From contig JALZUV010000314.1 of the NCBI GenBank assembly GCA_023301245.1, positions 1 to 8,125 on the forward strand: DNA of 8,125 nt, read 5' to 3'. The position numbers and the translations under genes are program-made. Below the pieces are notes generated by a model that worked only from the letters and a program-made list of their open reading frames with translations, was not told the origin of the DNA and did not search any database. Source of the DNA: Rickettsiales bacterium (GTDB taxonomy: Bacteria > Pseudomonadota > Alphaproteobacteria > Rickettsiales > JALZUV01). Positions 1 to 6,191 of this stretch are shown here, in pieces; within the stretch, counting starts at the first letter, position 1, and every line of letters starts with the position of its first letter.

Positions 1-1392
1 TTAGCCTATTTGTTTTAACTTTCGGTAGAAGGTCGATTTAGCGAGCCCTAATGCTTTGGCCGCTTTAGGGATATTATCGCCATAATGAACTAATGCATAA
101 TGCAGTGTCTCGGCTTCCACCTCTTCCATGGTTTTTAAATTTCCCGATTTATCCATGAGACGAATCCCGCCTATGGTTGGGGCAGTTTCATCCGCCTTAT
201 TTAAGGAGAAACCTTGCTGTATCATTGGCAATAACGTTTGTGCGGAGAGCCTTTCTTCATCACTTACCACACAGGCACGATGCAATAAATTTTCCAATTC
301 TCTAACGTTACCTGACCAATGATGCTTGCTCAGCAAATCAACCGCGTCTGCGGCCAAGCCCAGAGTGCTTAGTTGATGCTGCGTAGTAAAGCGGTCAATA
401 AAATGCGCCGCTAGCTTTTCAATATCTTGCAAACGGGCTCGTAGCGGTGGGATATGTACGGGCAATACGTGCAAACGAAAGAATAAATCTTCGCGAAAAT
501 TTCCGCTGCGAACCTCTTCTTCAAGGAGGCGATTCGTCGCAGAAATAATACGAACATCCACAGGCACAGGCTTTTTACCACCAACAGGCTCAACCTCCTT
601 TTGTTGAAGTACACGCAATAGCTTAACTTGCGCCTCTATTGGCAGTTCGCCGACTTCGTCGAGAAGGATAGTCCCCCCCTCCGCTTCACGGAATTTACCT
701 AATGCCTTATCGGTGGCGCCAGTGAATGCGCCTTTCTCATGGCCAAATAACGTACTTTCCACGAGCTTCTCAGGAATAGCTCCGCAATTTACCGCAACAA
801 AAGGCTTACCCGCACGCGGGCTTTCACCATGAATCGCTTTAGCGAAAATTTCCTTCCCAACCCCTGTTTCACCCGTAATTAAAACAGGAATATCTGTTGC
901 GGCCGCTTTACGACCGAGCGAAACCGTTTGAACCATCCCCCCATCATAGCCAATCAAATCCTCAAAACGCATCTCCCCTTCTTGTTGGCGGCTCAAACGA
1001 ATGACTTCTTTTGATAAAGCGCTGAGCTTCAATGCATTACGCACCGTAATAATCAACTCATGAGGGTCTGCGGGTTTTTTCAGAAAATCTACCGCCCCCA
1101 GTTTCATTGCTTTGATAATATCATCAGATTCTTCGCTGCCGCTTAACATAATAACAGGTAAATTTGGATAGAGCTGCTTGATAGATTCTAAGGTTTCTAT
1201 ACCGCCCATTTCAGGCATATTCACATCTAGAACAACGAGGTTAGCGACAAACTCTGGCTTACTCAGCGTAAAGAGCGCCTCCTTACCATTACCAACCCCT
1301 TGCACAAAATGCCCACCTTGCTTTTCCAGAACCTTGGAAATCATCAAGCGCTGTGTCACCTCATCTTCTACTAATAAAATTGTTGCAGTCAT
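1..1392 (-). CDS. NtrC-family sigma-54-dependent response regulator (REC - AAA+ - Fis-type HTH)
   Basis: Transcriptional activator that uses ATP to open sigma-54 RNA polymerase promoters. Numbering from the ATG at 1392 (463 residues): receiver about 4-120 with acidic E9/D10, phospho-acceptor D56 (LDVNMP), S84 and K106; AAA+ domain about 140-380 with Walker A GETGVGKE (174-181), the sigma-54 contact loop GAFTGA (221-226), Walker B ILLDE (D245/E246), sensor I ISATNR, arginine-finger region FREDLFFRL and sensor II WSGNVREL; C-terminal Fis-type helix-turn-helix about 430-461 (AAKALGLAKSTFYRKL). All catalytic motifs are intact and the length is normal. An in-frame GTG two codons upstream (1398) is possible; the ATG is preferred because GAGG lies 5 bases before it. 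The gene is divergent from the 1560-5974 signalling operon, whose kinase is the obvious phosphate donor. Palindromes just upstream of its start suggest self-control. The specific family name is not recognisable from sequence alone. Confidence 0.95.
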   Translation of the reverse strand: MTATILLVEDEVTQRLMISKVLEKQGGHFVQGVGNGKEALFTLSKPEFVANLVVLDVNMPEMGGIETLESIKQLYPNLPVIMLSGSEESDDIIKAMKLGAVDFLKKPADPHELIITVRNALKLSALSKEVIRLSRQQEGEMRFEDLIGYDGGMVQTVSLGRKAAATDIPVLITGETGVGKEIFAKAIHGESPRAGKPFVAVNCGAIPEKLVESTLFGHEKGAFTGATDKALGKFREAEGGTILLDEVGELPIEAQVKLLRVLQQKEVEPVGGKKPVPVDVRIISATNRLLEEEVRSGNFREDLFFRLHVLPVHIPPLRARLQDIEKLAAHFIDRFTTQHQLSTLGLAADAVDLLSKHHWSGNVRELENLLHRACVVSDEERLSAQTLLPMIQQGFSLNKADETAPTIGGIRLMDKSGNLKTMEEVEAETLHYALVHYGDNIPKAAKALGLAKSTFYRKLKQIG

Positions 1393-1416
1393 CGTCACCT
1401 CATTTTGCTCTCCCTT

Positions 1417-1435
1417 TAGTTTTATATTGAAACTA
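1417..1435. promoter_or_regulatory. Upstream palindrome 1 (putative activator-binding site)
   Basis: TAGTTTTATATTGAAACTA is an 8-3-8 inverted repeat with one mismatched pair. It is one of four related sites in the window and its right half is identical to that of the palindrome at 6002-6022. Its centre is about 116 bp upstream of the predicted sigma-54 start site near 1542 and only about 25 bp from the start codon of the divergent activator gene. The position fits an enhancer for the operon and an operator for the activator gene. Binding by the linked NtrC-type activator is an inference. Confidence 0.7.
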
Positions 1436-1445
1436 TTAAGAAATC

Positions 1446-1464
1446 GTTTCTCATTTTGAAACTA
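1446..1464. promoter_or_regulatory. Upstream palindrome 2 (degenerate activator-binding site)
   Basis: GTTTC-N7-GAAAC followed by TA. The right half TGAAACTA (1457-1464) matches the other sites exactly. The left half is displaced by 2 bp relative to the standard 8-3-8 spacing, so this is probably a weaker site. Its centre lies about 29 bp, near three helical turns, from palindrome 1, much like the 31 bp between the two sites before the small gene. Paired sites of this kind are usual for NtrC-type enhancers. Confidence 0.5.
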
Positions 1465-1490
1465 TCAAAGAAAATAAGCGCTACTTAACC

Positions 1491-1508
1491 AATTGTTTGC
1501 TAACAATT
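1491..1508. repeat. Inverted repeat next to the operon sigma-54 promoter
   Basis: AATTGTT-TGCT-AACAATT is a perfect 7-4-7 inverted repeat that ends 7 bp before the -24 element at 1516. It does not belong to the TAGTTTCA palindrome family. It could bind a second regulator or be chance in AT-rich intergenic DNA. No clear IHF consensus was found in this interval. Confidence 0.35.
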
Positions 1509-1515
1509 CGTGTTT

Positions 1516-1531
1516 TGGCATAGCTCCTGCT
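1516..1531 (+). promoter_or_regulatory. Sigma-54 (-24/-12) promoter of the signalling operon
   Basis: TGGCAT-AGCTC-CTGCT matches the sigma-54 consensus TGGCAY-N5-TTGCW with one mismatch. The invariant GG (1517-1518) and GC (1529-1530) are separated by exactly 10 bp. The expected start site is near 1542, giving an untranslated leader of about 18 bases. It shares 15 of 18 positions with the element at 6085-6100, and both have paired palindromes upstream. Confidence 0.8.
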
Positions 1532-1559
1532 ATAAATAAGATGGAAGATAGGAAAAAAC

Positions 1560-2426
1560 ATGATCATTATTGAGTCACAGGCTGAGATTCGTTTAACACA
1601 AACGCTCGAGGCTATTAAAGACAACCTAGGTATTAAGCGCTGTATCTGGCTCAATTTATCATCATTTTCCGATCTTCCACCAGATATAGTGAAAGAACTA
1701 GTGGCTAAAATTAGCGACTACATCACCAGCGACGACTGTCAGTTGTTCCAGCTCTTCACCAATGATCTCGTAATTATCGGCCATGCACTCACACGTGAAC
1801 AACGCCAAAAGGTGCATGACTTAACTTCGCGTGCACTTGGCCACGAACTAGAAGAAGACGTCATTAAGCTTTACGAATTAAGCCTGCACTGGAGTTATAT
1901 TACAGTGATGGTGGACGATATTTTGCAAAAGAAACGCCAAATCGCCCTGAAGCAAAAGCAAGAGCTTGAGAATCAAAAGCGCGAAAAAATTCTGAATATG
2001 ACGTTTGATCCAGCCGTTATCGCGAAAATTCAGACATTACGCAATAGTCGCCATACTTTAGAAATTATGGTCGTTGAAGATGATGCATTCTCACGCCAGA
2101 TGGTTTGCAATTCGCTGCGCAAACAATATAAAGTGCATACAGTTGGTGATGGCAAGGATGCGCTCACCACCTACGTATTGAAGGCTCCAGATGTTTTGTT
2201 TCTAGATATCGAACTGCCAGATATTAACGGCCACCAAGTCCTCGAGAGACTCATAAAAATGGACCCTAACCTCTATGCCATCATGCTGAGTGGTAACGGC
2301 GATAAAGAGAATATTATGCGCGCGATGCAAGCGGGTGCAAAAGGCTTCGTCGCCAAGCCTTTCTCAAAAGAAAAACTGATTCAATATATAGAGCGAAGCC
2401 CAAGCTATCAGAAAAAAATTGCCTAA
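1560..2426 (+). CDS. Response regulator with unrecognised N-terminal domain and C-terminal receiver (paralogue A)
   Basis: First gene of the operon, 288 residues. Residues 1-120 form an alpha/beta-looking domain that I do not recognise. A highly charged, probably coiled-coil linker follows (about 120-148, rich in K, Q and E), and then a receiver domain (about 168-280). The receiver has the acidic triad E173/D174/D175, phospho-acceptor D216 (FLDIELPD), S244 and K266 (AKPF), so it should be phosphorylatable. No DNA-binding or enzymatic output domain is visible, and the receiver is C-terminal instead of the usual N-terminal place. The N-terminal domain resembles that of the next gene, sharing an EL..I repeat, a (D/E)L.II stretch and a Y.L...W motif, so the two are probably paralogues. 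AGGA lies 6 bases before the ATG. It is transcribed from the sigma-54 promoter at 1516. It may act as a phosphate-dependent partner or a phosphate sink in the phosphorelay; this is inference. Confidence 0.88.
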   Translation: MIIIESQAEIRLTQTLEAIKDNLGIKRCIWLNLSSFSDLPPDIVKELVAKISDYITSDDCQLFQLFTNDLVIIGHALTREQRQKVHDLTSRALGHELEEDVIKLYELSLHWSYITVMVDDILQKKRQIALKQKQELENQKREKILNMTFDPAVIAKIQTLRNSRHTLEIMVVEDDAFSRQMVCNSLRKQYKVHTVGDGKDALTTYVLKAPDVLFLDIELPDINGHQVLERLIKMDPNLYAIMLSGNGDKENIMRAMQAGAKGFVAKPFSKEKLIQYIERSPSYQKKIA

Positions 2427-2449
2427 AAAAAATACAAAAGGAGAAACCT

Positions 2450-3310
2450 ATGTCGCTTAATCGCCCCACTATTAAACATTCCTTACGACAATTGGCACCT
2501 ATTATCCGTAAAGATCCAAAAAGCTGGGTCGATTGGACAGCAATTCAAATGAGCATTGAGATCAGAAACAGTTCAGAGCCCTCCATTTACCCTCAAGATG
2601 AGCTAGAGAAACTAATAAATCATTCATTAGAAAATCATGATTTCACTTCCTATTTTTGCAAAATGGGTGAGTTAACGATTATAACAGAAGGGGTCAGCAC
2701 AGATAAATTGGAAAGCTTAGCGAGAGAGGTCAAAGCTTTTCTAGGCTTGCATAATAATACCCTAACAAAGCAGCAAATTTATAATCTAGGCAAAGACTGG
2801 CGCCGCTTCACTTTTATGTGCGAGCGCAAGGGGAGCCAAACTCGCACCACTATGGCTGATAGTAACTTTGATTCTAATTATTTACTTGTTGCAGAAGAAG
2901 CAGAAGAGTTATTTGCGATGTATCACCAGCAAAATAACGTAATAATAGAACGAAAGAAAACCAAAGTAATGGTGGTAGAAGATGACCCTTTAACTCGAAA
3001 AATTATTTCAAAAACTCTTAAAGATGAAGTTGATTTAGTCGTGACTTCTAACTTACATGAGGGACTAATAAACTATGCACTACATCAGCCTGATTTAGTC
3101 TTTCTCGATATCAGCTTAGAACATACGAATGACGGAAAAATATTCCTGCATACAGTGCGTCAATATGACAATCATTCACAAATCATTATGTTTAGCGGCA
3201 ATAGTTATCTAGAGAACCGAATCGACACATTTAATATGGGTGCCGATGGGTTCATCGCGAAACCCTTTCGAAAAGAGCAACTAATGTATTATATCGAACA
3301 GGTTGTATAA
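2450..3310 (+). CDS. Response regulator with unrecognised N-terminal domain and C-terminal receiver (paralogue B)
   Basis: 286 residues, 23 bp after paralogue A and with a strong AAGGAG ribosome site 6 bases before the ATG, so clearly in the same operon. The N-terminal region (about 1-165) is not recognised. Positions about 50-125 align by eye with paralogue A (ELEKLI, ELTIIT, then Y.L...W.....M). The C-terminal receiver (about 171-284) has E177/D178/D179, phospho-acceptor D220 (FLDISL), S249 and K271 (AKPF). After D220 the usual hydrophobic-proline pair of the beta3-alpha3 loop is replaced by LEHTNDG, an unusual loop that may change partner choice or phosphate lifetime. No output domain is visible. 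The N-terminal domain has diverged more than the receiver core, which suggests that the two proteins bind different partners. Confidence 0.87.
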   Translation: MSLNRPTIKHSLRQLAPIIRKDPKSWVDWTAIQMSIEIRNSSEPSIYPQDELEKLINHSLENHDFTSYFCKMGELTIITEGVSTDKLESLAREVKAFLGLHNNTLTKQQIYNLGKDWRRFTFMCERKGSQTRTTMADSNFDSNYLLVAEEAEELFAMYHQQNNVIIERKKTKVMVVEDDPLTRKIISKTLKDEVDLVVTSNLHEGLINYALHQPDLVFLDISLEHTNDGKIFLHTVRQYDNHSQIIMFSGNSYLENRIDTFNMGADGFIAKPFRKEQLMYYIEQVV

Positions 3311-3332
3311 TATCTAAAAAATACGCTAGAAT
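3303..3332 (+). promoter_or_regulatory. Possible weak internal sigma-70-type promoter before the globin gene
   Basis: TTGTAT, an 18-bp gap, and TAGAAT (3327-3332) would allow separate expression of the globin and kinase. The -10 matches five of six consensus bases, but the -35 is poor (three of six) and overlaps the end of the preceding gene. In such AT-rich sequence this may be chance. Confidence 0.2.
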
Positions 3333-3347
3333 ACAATTTTAACGCGA

Positions 3348-3734
3348 ATGAAGAAAGTAATTCCGATGAGTAAAACATTATTTGAAAAAGTCGGCGGCGA
3401 ATCAGCTGTCAGCGCCACTGTCGCAAAATTATATGAAAAAGTATTGGATGATGATTTATTGGCCCCCTATTTTGACGATATAGATATTGAGCGCTTACGA
3501 CGCAGCCAATCAGCCTTTGTAATGATGGCATTTGGCGGCCCAAATAACTATAGCGGCCAAAGCTTAAGAAAAGCCCACGCACGTTTGGTAAAGAACGGCT
3601 TATCCGACGAACATTTCGACGCTGTTGCAACGCATCTAGCAGACTCCATGCGCGAGCTAAGCGTGCCCAATGATTTAATTACCGAAGCAATGGCCACCGT
3701 AGAAACCACAAGGGACGATATACTGAACCGATGA
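3348..3734 (+). CDS. glbN: Group 1 truncated haemoglobin (trHbN/GlbN type)
   Basis: Small haem protein of the 2-over-2 globin fold that binds O2 and NO; family members detoxify NO or act as gas sensors. The 128 residues include the N-terminal LFEKVGGESAV, the helix B tyrosine Y29 (B10), AFGGPNNYSG, proximal haem ligand H77 in LRKAHARL (F8), and a C-terminal HFDAVATHL helix. By alignment with cyanobacterial GlbN, E7 is L50 and E11 is Q54. With Tyr B10 this is the Tyr/Leu/Gln distal pocket known from mycobacterial trHbN, suited to tight O2 binding and NO dioxygenation. The start is uncertain: ATG at 3366 gives MSKTLFEKVGG, more typical of the family, and neither start has a good ribosome site. 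Its stop overlaps the kinase start (ATGA), so the two products are probably made together. This suggests a gas input to, or protection of, the kinase. Confidence 0.93.
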   Translation: MKKVIPMSKTLFEKVGGESAVSATVAKLYEKVLDDDLLAPYFDDIDIERLRRSQSAFVMMAFGGPNNYSGQSLRKAHARLVKNGLSDEHFDAVATHLADSMRELSVPNDLITEAMATVETTRDDILNR

Positions 3735-5974
3735 AGAGCAAATTCATTCCCCTACTCACCGCACTTTACCTGCTCATTTCCATAGGAGTAGCTTATTTGG
3801 TGTTTGATGATGGTGCCGAGGAATGGCTACGCATTATTTTACTAGTGCTCTTTACTGGCCTCGGGGGCATATTGCTGTCTCTTCGCAAACAATATAAAAA
3901 CATCGCAAGTTTGAAGCTTAAAATGACACGCGCTGATAGGCGCAGTCAGGCATTAATTTTGGATGCAAAAGAGAATTTACAGCATCAGCAAGAACAAAAT
4001 AAAATTCTTCAAACCGCTATTGAACAAGCTGAATTACTAGAAGAAGTCATCGTCAATGCCAACGATGGCATCTTAATTACTAAGGCCGATTTGATAAATG
4101 ATCCAGGCCCTGAAATCGTTTATGTGAATAACGCATTATGCGATATTACTGGCTATACAAACGATGAGATGATTGGCAAAAATCCTCGTATGTTTCAAGG
4201 GCCAGACTCTAGCCGAGAAACACTTGATGAAATACGAGAATGCTTGGAAGCAGGTGAGCCCTTTAAGGGAGAGGTCATTAATTACGGCAAAAATGGCGAA
4301 GCTTACTGGCTAAGCATAGGCATCGTTCCGGTCAAAAACTCTGATGGACAAGTAACCCATTTCGCCGCGATTGAACGCGATATAACCGAACAAAAAGCAA
4401 ATGAAGTAGAGCTCAAAAAAGCAGTAAAACACGCAGAAAAAGCAAACCATACCAAGAGTGAATTCTTAGCCAATATGAGCCACGAACTGCGTACTCCTAT
4501 GAATGGAGTAATGGGTATGTGCGGATTACTAAGAGACACTGCACTAGATGTAGAACAGAGCGAACTGGTGCAAACAATTCATCATTCCAGCGAAGACTTA
4601 CTAAAACTTCTCAATGATATTTTAGATATTTCGAAGGTAGAATCAGGCGATGTCATCATCGAGAAAGTACCCTATAATATTTACACAGCAATGCGTGAAA
4701 TCGAACTGTTATATGAGGCCACTACTAAAGAAAAAGGCCTCGAACTATCCCTGAAAATTGAGAAAAATGTTCCTGAAACGCTGCTGGGCGATTATGTGAA
4801 AATCCAACAAATTATGCGTAACTTGATTGGAAATGCAATTAAGTTCACTGAAAAAGGCAGCGTTACTATCGCCATAGCTGTTCATGAGGATTTGTTTTTC
4901 GAGGATTCCCCCCCTGAATTATATTTCAGCGTCAAAGATACAGGTATCGGAGTAAATGAAGATAGCCTCGAAGATATTTTCCAAAAATTCACTCAAGCAG
5001 ATGCTTCTACGACCCGAAAATATGGCGGCACAGGCTTAGGCTTGGCTATTACCAAAAAGCTTGTCGAATTAATGGATGGCAGAATTGGGGTGGAAAGCGA
5101 AGTTGGCCAAGGTACAATATTCTACTTTTCGCAACCCCTAGAATTAGCAGAAGATAATGCAGTGGCGGTTAACATAGACACCCGAGCTAAAACGATTAAT
5201 CATGCCGCTTTAGAGGATTTCAGTCATGCCCCACTTTTAATTGTCGATGATCACCCAATTAATCGAATGTTTGCGCAAAAACTCCTGACTAAAATGGGCT
5301 TCACACAACTCGAATTAGCTGAAGACGGCAAACAAGCACTAGATATGATAGCACAGAATGATTATGCGCTAGTGCTAATGGATTGCCAAATGCCCGAAAT
5401 TGATGGTTATGAGGCTACTAAGATACTACGTAAGACTGAAGCAGATGGAGAGCACCTACCTATTATCGCCGTCACTGCCAATGCAATGGTGGGCGATAAA
5501 CAAAAATGCCTAAATGCAGGAATGGATGATTATTTAAGCAAACCACTGAAGCGTGATGCTTTACAAGAAATGCTTGGAAAGTGGTTATCTAGTAGCACCC
5601 TACCTATCGAGACCACAGCTCCTCAGGAGCACACTACACCATCAGATGAAAGCCCGATTGACCTAGATCATCTAAGCATGTTTACCGATGGCGATGCGGA
5701 TGAAGAACGCGAGCTATTTGAAATGTTTATGCAACAAGCGGCACTCAATATGCAAGAACTGCGCGACGGCCTTGAAGATAATGACGACTGGCGTAAGGCT
5801 GCCCATAAGTTTAAAGGGTCGGCGGCGAATATGGGAGCCGCATCGCTCGCTAACAGCTGTAAAATAGCGGAAGCGGAATTTGCAGCAACCCTTGATGTAA
5901 AAGACAAAATGCTAGCTGAAATTGAAACCCAACTTACAATCGTTGCGAATTTCATCAATCAGCGCACCGCTTAG
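3731..5974 (+). CDS. Membrane PAS hybrid histidine kinase with receiver and HPt domains
   Basis: 747 residues, translationally coupled to the globin by a 4-bp ATGA overlap. Two membrane segments (about 6-25 and 33-51) form a hairpin with almost no periplasmic loop, so sensing is probably cytoplasmic or within the membrane. A coiled coil follows (about 58-105), then a PAS domain (about 106-222) ending in the typical DIT motif. The kinase core has phospho-acceptor H251 (MSHELRTP), N box [10 protein letters not shown] (364-373), G1 DTGIG (403-407), an F box and G2 GGTGLGL (432-438). The receiver (about 501-618) has D506/D507, phospho-acceptor D551 (LMDCQMPE), T582 and K604. The C-terminal HPt (about 645-745) carries H692 ([12 protein letters not shown]). 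Every step of a His-Asp-His relay is present in one protein. The final acceptor is likely the divergent sigma-54 activator and/or the two receiver proteins of this operon. The PAS has a LOV-like [11 protein letters not shown] motif but lacks the photoactive cysteine. Its stop codon lies in an activator palindrome. Confidence 0.95.
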   Translation: MKSKFIPLLTALYLLISIGVAYLVFDDGAEEWLRIILLVLFTGLGGILLSLRKQYKNIASLKLKMTRADRRSQALILDAKENLQHQQEQNKILQTAIEQAELLEEVIVNANDGILITKADLINDPGPEIVYVNNALCDITGYTNDEMIGKNPRMFQGPDSSRETLDEIRECLEAGEPFKGEVINYGKNGEAYWLSIGIVPVKNSDGQVTHFAAIERDITEQKANEVELKKAVKHAEKANHTKSEFLANMSHELRTPMNGVMGMCGLLRDTALDVEQSELVQTIHHSSEDLLKLLNDILDISKVESGDVIIEKVPYNIYTAMREIELLYEATTKEKGLELSLKIEKNVPETLLGDYVKIQQIMRNLIGNAIKFTEKGSVTIAIAVHEDLFFEDSPPELYFSVKDTGIGVNEDSLEDIFQKFTQADASTTRKYGGTGLGLAITKKLVELMDGRIGVESEVGQGTIFYFSQPLELAEDNAVAVNIDTRAKTINHAALEDFSHAPLLIVDDHPINRMFAQKLLTKMGFTQLELAEDGKQALDMIAQNDYALVLMDCQMPEIDGYEATKILRKTEADGEHLPIIAVTANAMVGDKQKCLNAGMDDYLSKPLKRDALQEMLGKWLSSSTLPIETTAPQEHTTPSDESPIDLDHLSMFTDGDADEERELFEMFMQQAALNMQELRDGLEDNDDWRKAAHKFKGSAANMGAASLANSCKIAEAEFAATLDVKDKMLAEIETQLTIVANFINQRTA

Positions 5975-5990
5975 TTTTATTGTAAAACTA
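5972..5990. promoter_or_regulatory. Upstream palindrome 3 (putative activator-binding site)
   Basis: TAGTTTTATTGTAAAACTA is a perfect 8-3-8 inverted repeat. Its first three bases are the stop codon of the kinase gene. Its centre is about 130 bp upstream of the predicted sigma-54 start near 6111 and 31 bp from palindrome 4. It could form a small AT-only hairpin, but there is no GC stem or U-tract, so it is not a terminator. Confidence 0.7.
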
Positions 5991-5999
5991 TAATCCTGA

Positions 6000-6024
6000 A
6001 AATAGTTTCATATTGAAACTATTT
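6000..6024. promoter_or_regulatory. Upstream palindrome 4 (best activator-binding site)
   Basis: A perfect 11-3-11 inverted repeat: AAATAGTTTCA, the spacer TAT, and its exact reverse complement. It is the strongest of the four sites and defines the core TAGTTTCA-N3-TGAAACTA. Its centre lies about 99 bp upstream of the predicted sigma-54 start of the small gene, a usual enhancer distance. A Fis-type HTH dimer, such as that of the divergent activator, would suit a site of this size. Confidence 0.78.
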
Positions 6025-6063
6025 AACAAACCCCTCATTTACGAATAAACACTAACCATCTGT

Positions 6064-6079
6064 AGTATAAGGATATACT
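6064..6079. repeat. Inverted repeat next to the second sigma-54 promoter
   Basis: AGTATA-AGGA-TATACT is a perfect 6-4-6 inverted repeat ending 5 bp before the -24 element at 6085. It differs in sequence from the repeat at 1491-1508, although its place relative to the promoter is similar. It may be chance. Confidence 0.3.
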
Positions 6080-6084
6080 GCCTT

Positions 6085-6100
6085 TGGCACACATCCTGCT
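6085..6100 (+). promoter_or_regulatory. Sigma-54 (-24/-12) promoter of the small membrane protein gene
   Basis: TGGCAC-ACATC-CTGCT has a perfect -24 hexamer and a -12 with one mismatch. GG (6086-6087) and GC (6098-6099) are 10 bp apart. The expected start is near 6111, leaving a leader of about 80 bases before the ATG at 6192. It matches the operon promoter closely (TTTGGCAyA..TCCTGCT in both). Confidence 0.82.
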
Positions 6101-6109
6101 TCTTATATA

Positions 6110-6125
6110 TTAACAAATCGTTAAC
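6110..6125 (+). promoter_or_regulatory. CtrA box 1
   Basis: TTAACAAATCGTTAAC fits the CtrA consensus TTAA-N7-TTAAC exactly. It covers the predicted sigma-54 start site (near 6111) and lies just upstream of the candidate -35 at 6131, so CtrA could block the former or activate the latter. It is part of an 18-bp direct repeat with CtrA box 2 (6109-6126 and 6163-6180, one mismatch). Confidence 0.65.
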
Positions 6126-6130
6126 AAATA

Positions 6131-6159
6131 TTTACTTTTGACGTAGATTATGGTATAAA
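6131..6159 (+). promoter_or_regulatory. Possible CtrA-activated sigma-70-type promoter
   Basis: TTTACT (6131-6136), a 17-bp gap and TATAAA (6154-6159) make a plausible vegetative promoter. It sits between the two CtrA boxes, the upstream box directly adjoining the weak -35 as in CtrA-activated promoters. The second box would lie over its start near 6166. The motif is short and the region AT-rich, so it is tentative. Confidence 0.35.
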
Positions 6160-6163
6160 TTTA

Positions 6164-6179
6164 TTAACAAATCATTAAC
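6164..6179 (+). promoter_or_regulatory. CtrA box 2
   Basis: TTAACAAATCATTAAC is a second exact TTAA-N7-TTAAC match, 54 bp after the first and ending one base before the ribosome site of the small gene. Binding here would be expected to repress or act as a roadblock. Confidence 0.6.
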
Positions 6180-6191
6180 AGGAGCTCTAAT

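Noticed and set aside
1485..1500. A CtrA-like site TTAA-N7-TTTGC before the operon
   Set aside because: Two mismatches in the right half; it is only a half-site, unlike the two exact boxes at 6110 and 6164.
1910..1928. A sigma-54-like element TGGACG-ATATT-TTGCA inside paralogue A
   Set aside because: The -12 part is good, but the -24 hexamer departs from TGGCAC at three positions, and it lies inside a coding region with no following gene start.
5668..5958. A 96-residue minus-strand frame within the kinase HPt region
   Set aside because: Serine- and alanine-rich shadow of the coding strand with no ribosome site; the plus-strand HPt domain is clearly real.
5972..5990. Hairpin after the kinase gene as an intrinsic terminator
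   Set aside because: The stem is almost all A/T and no U-tract follows; it fits the palindrome family of binding sites better.
6138..6143. TTGACG as a -35 element before the small gene
   Set aside because: The nearest TATAAA is only 10 bp away and no -10 lies at 16-18 bp; TTTACT at 6131 has the right spacing instead.
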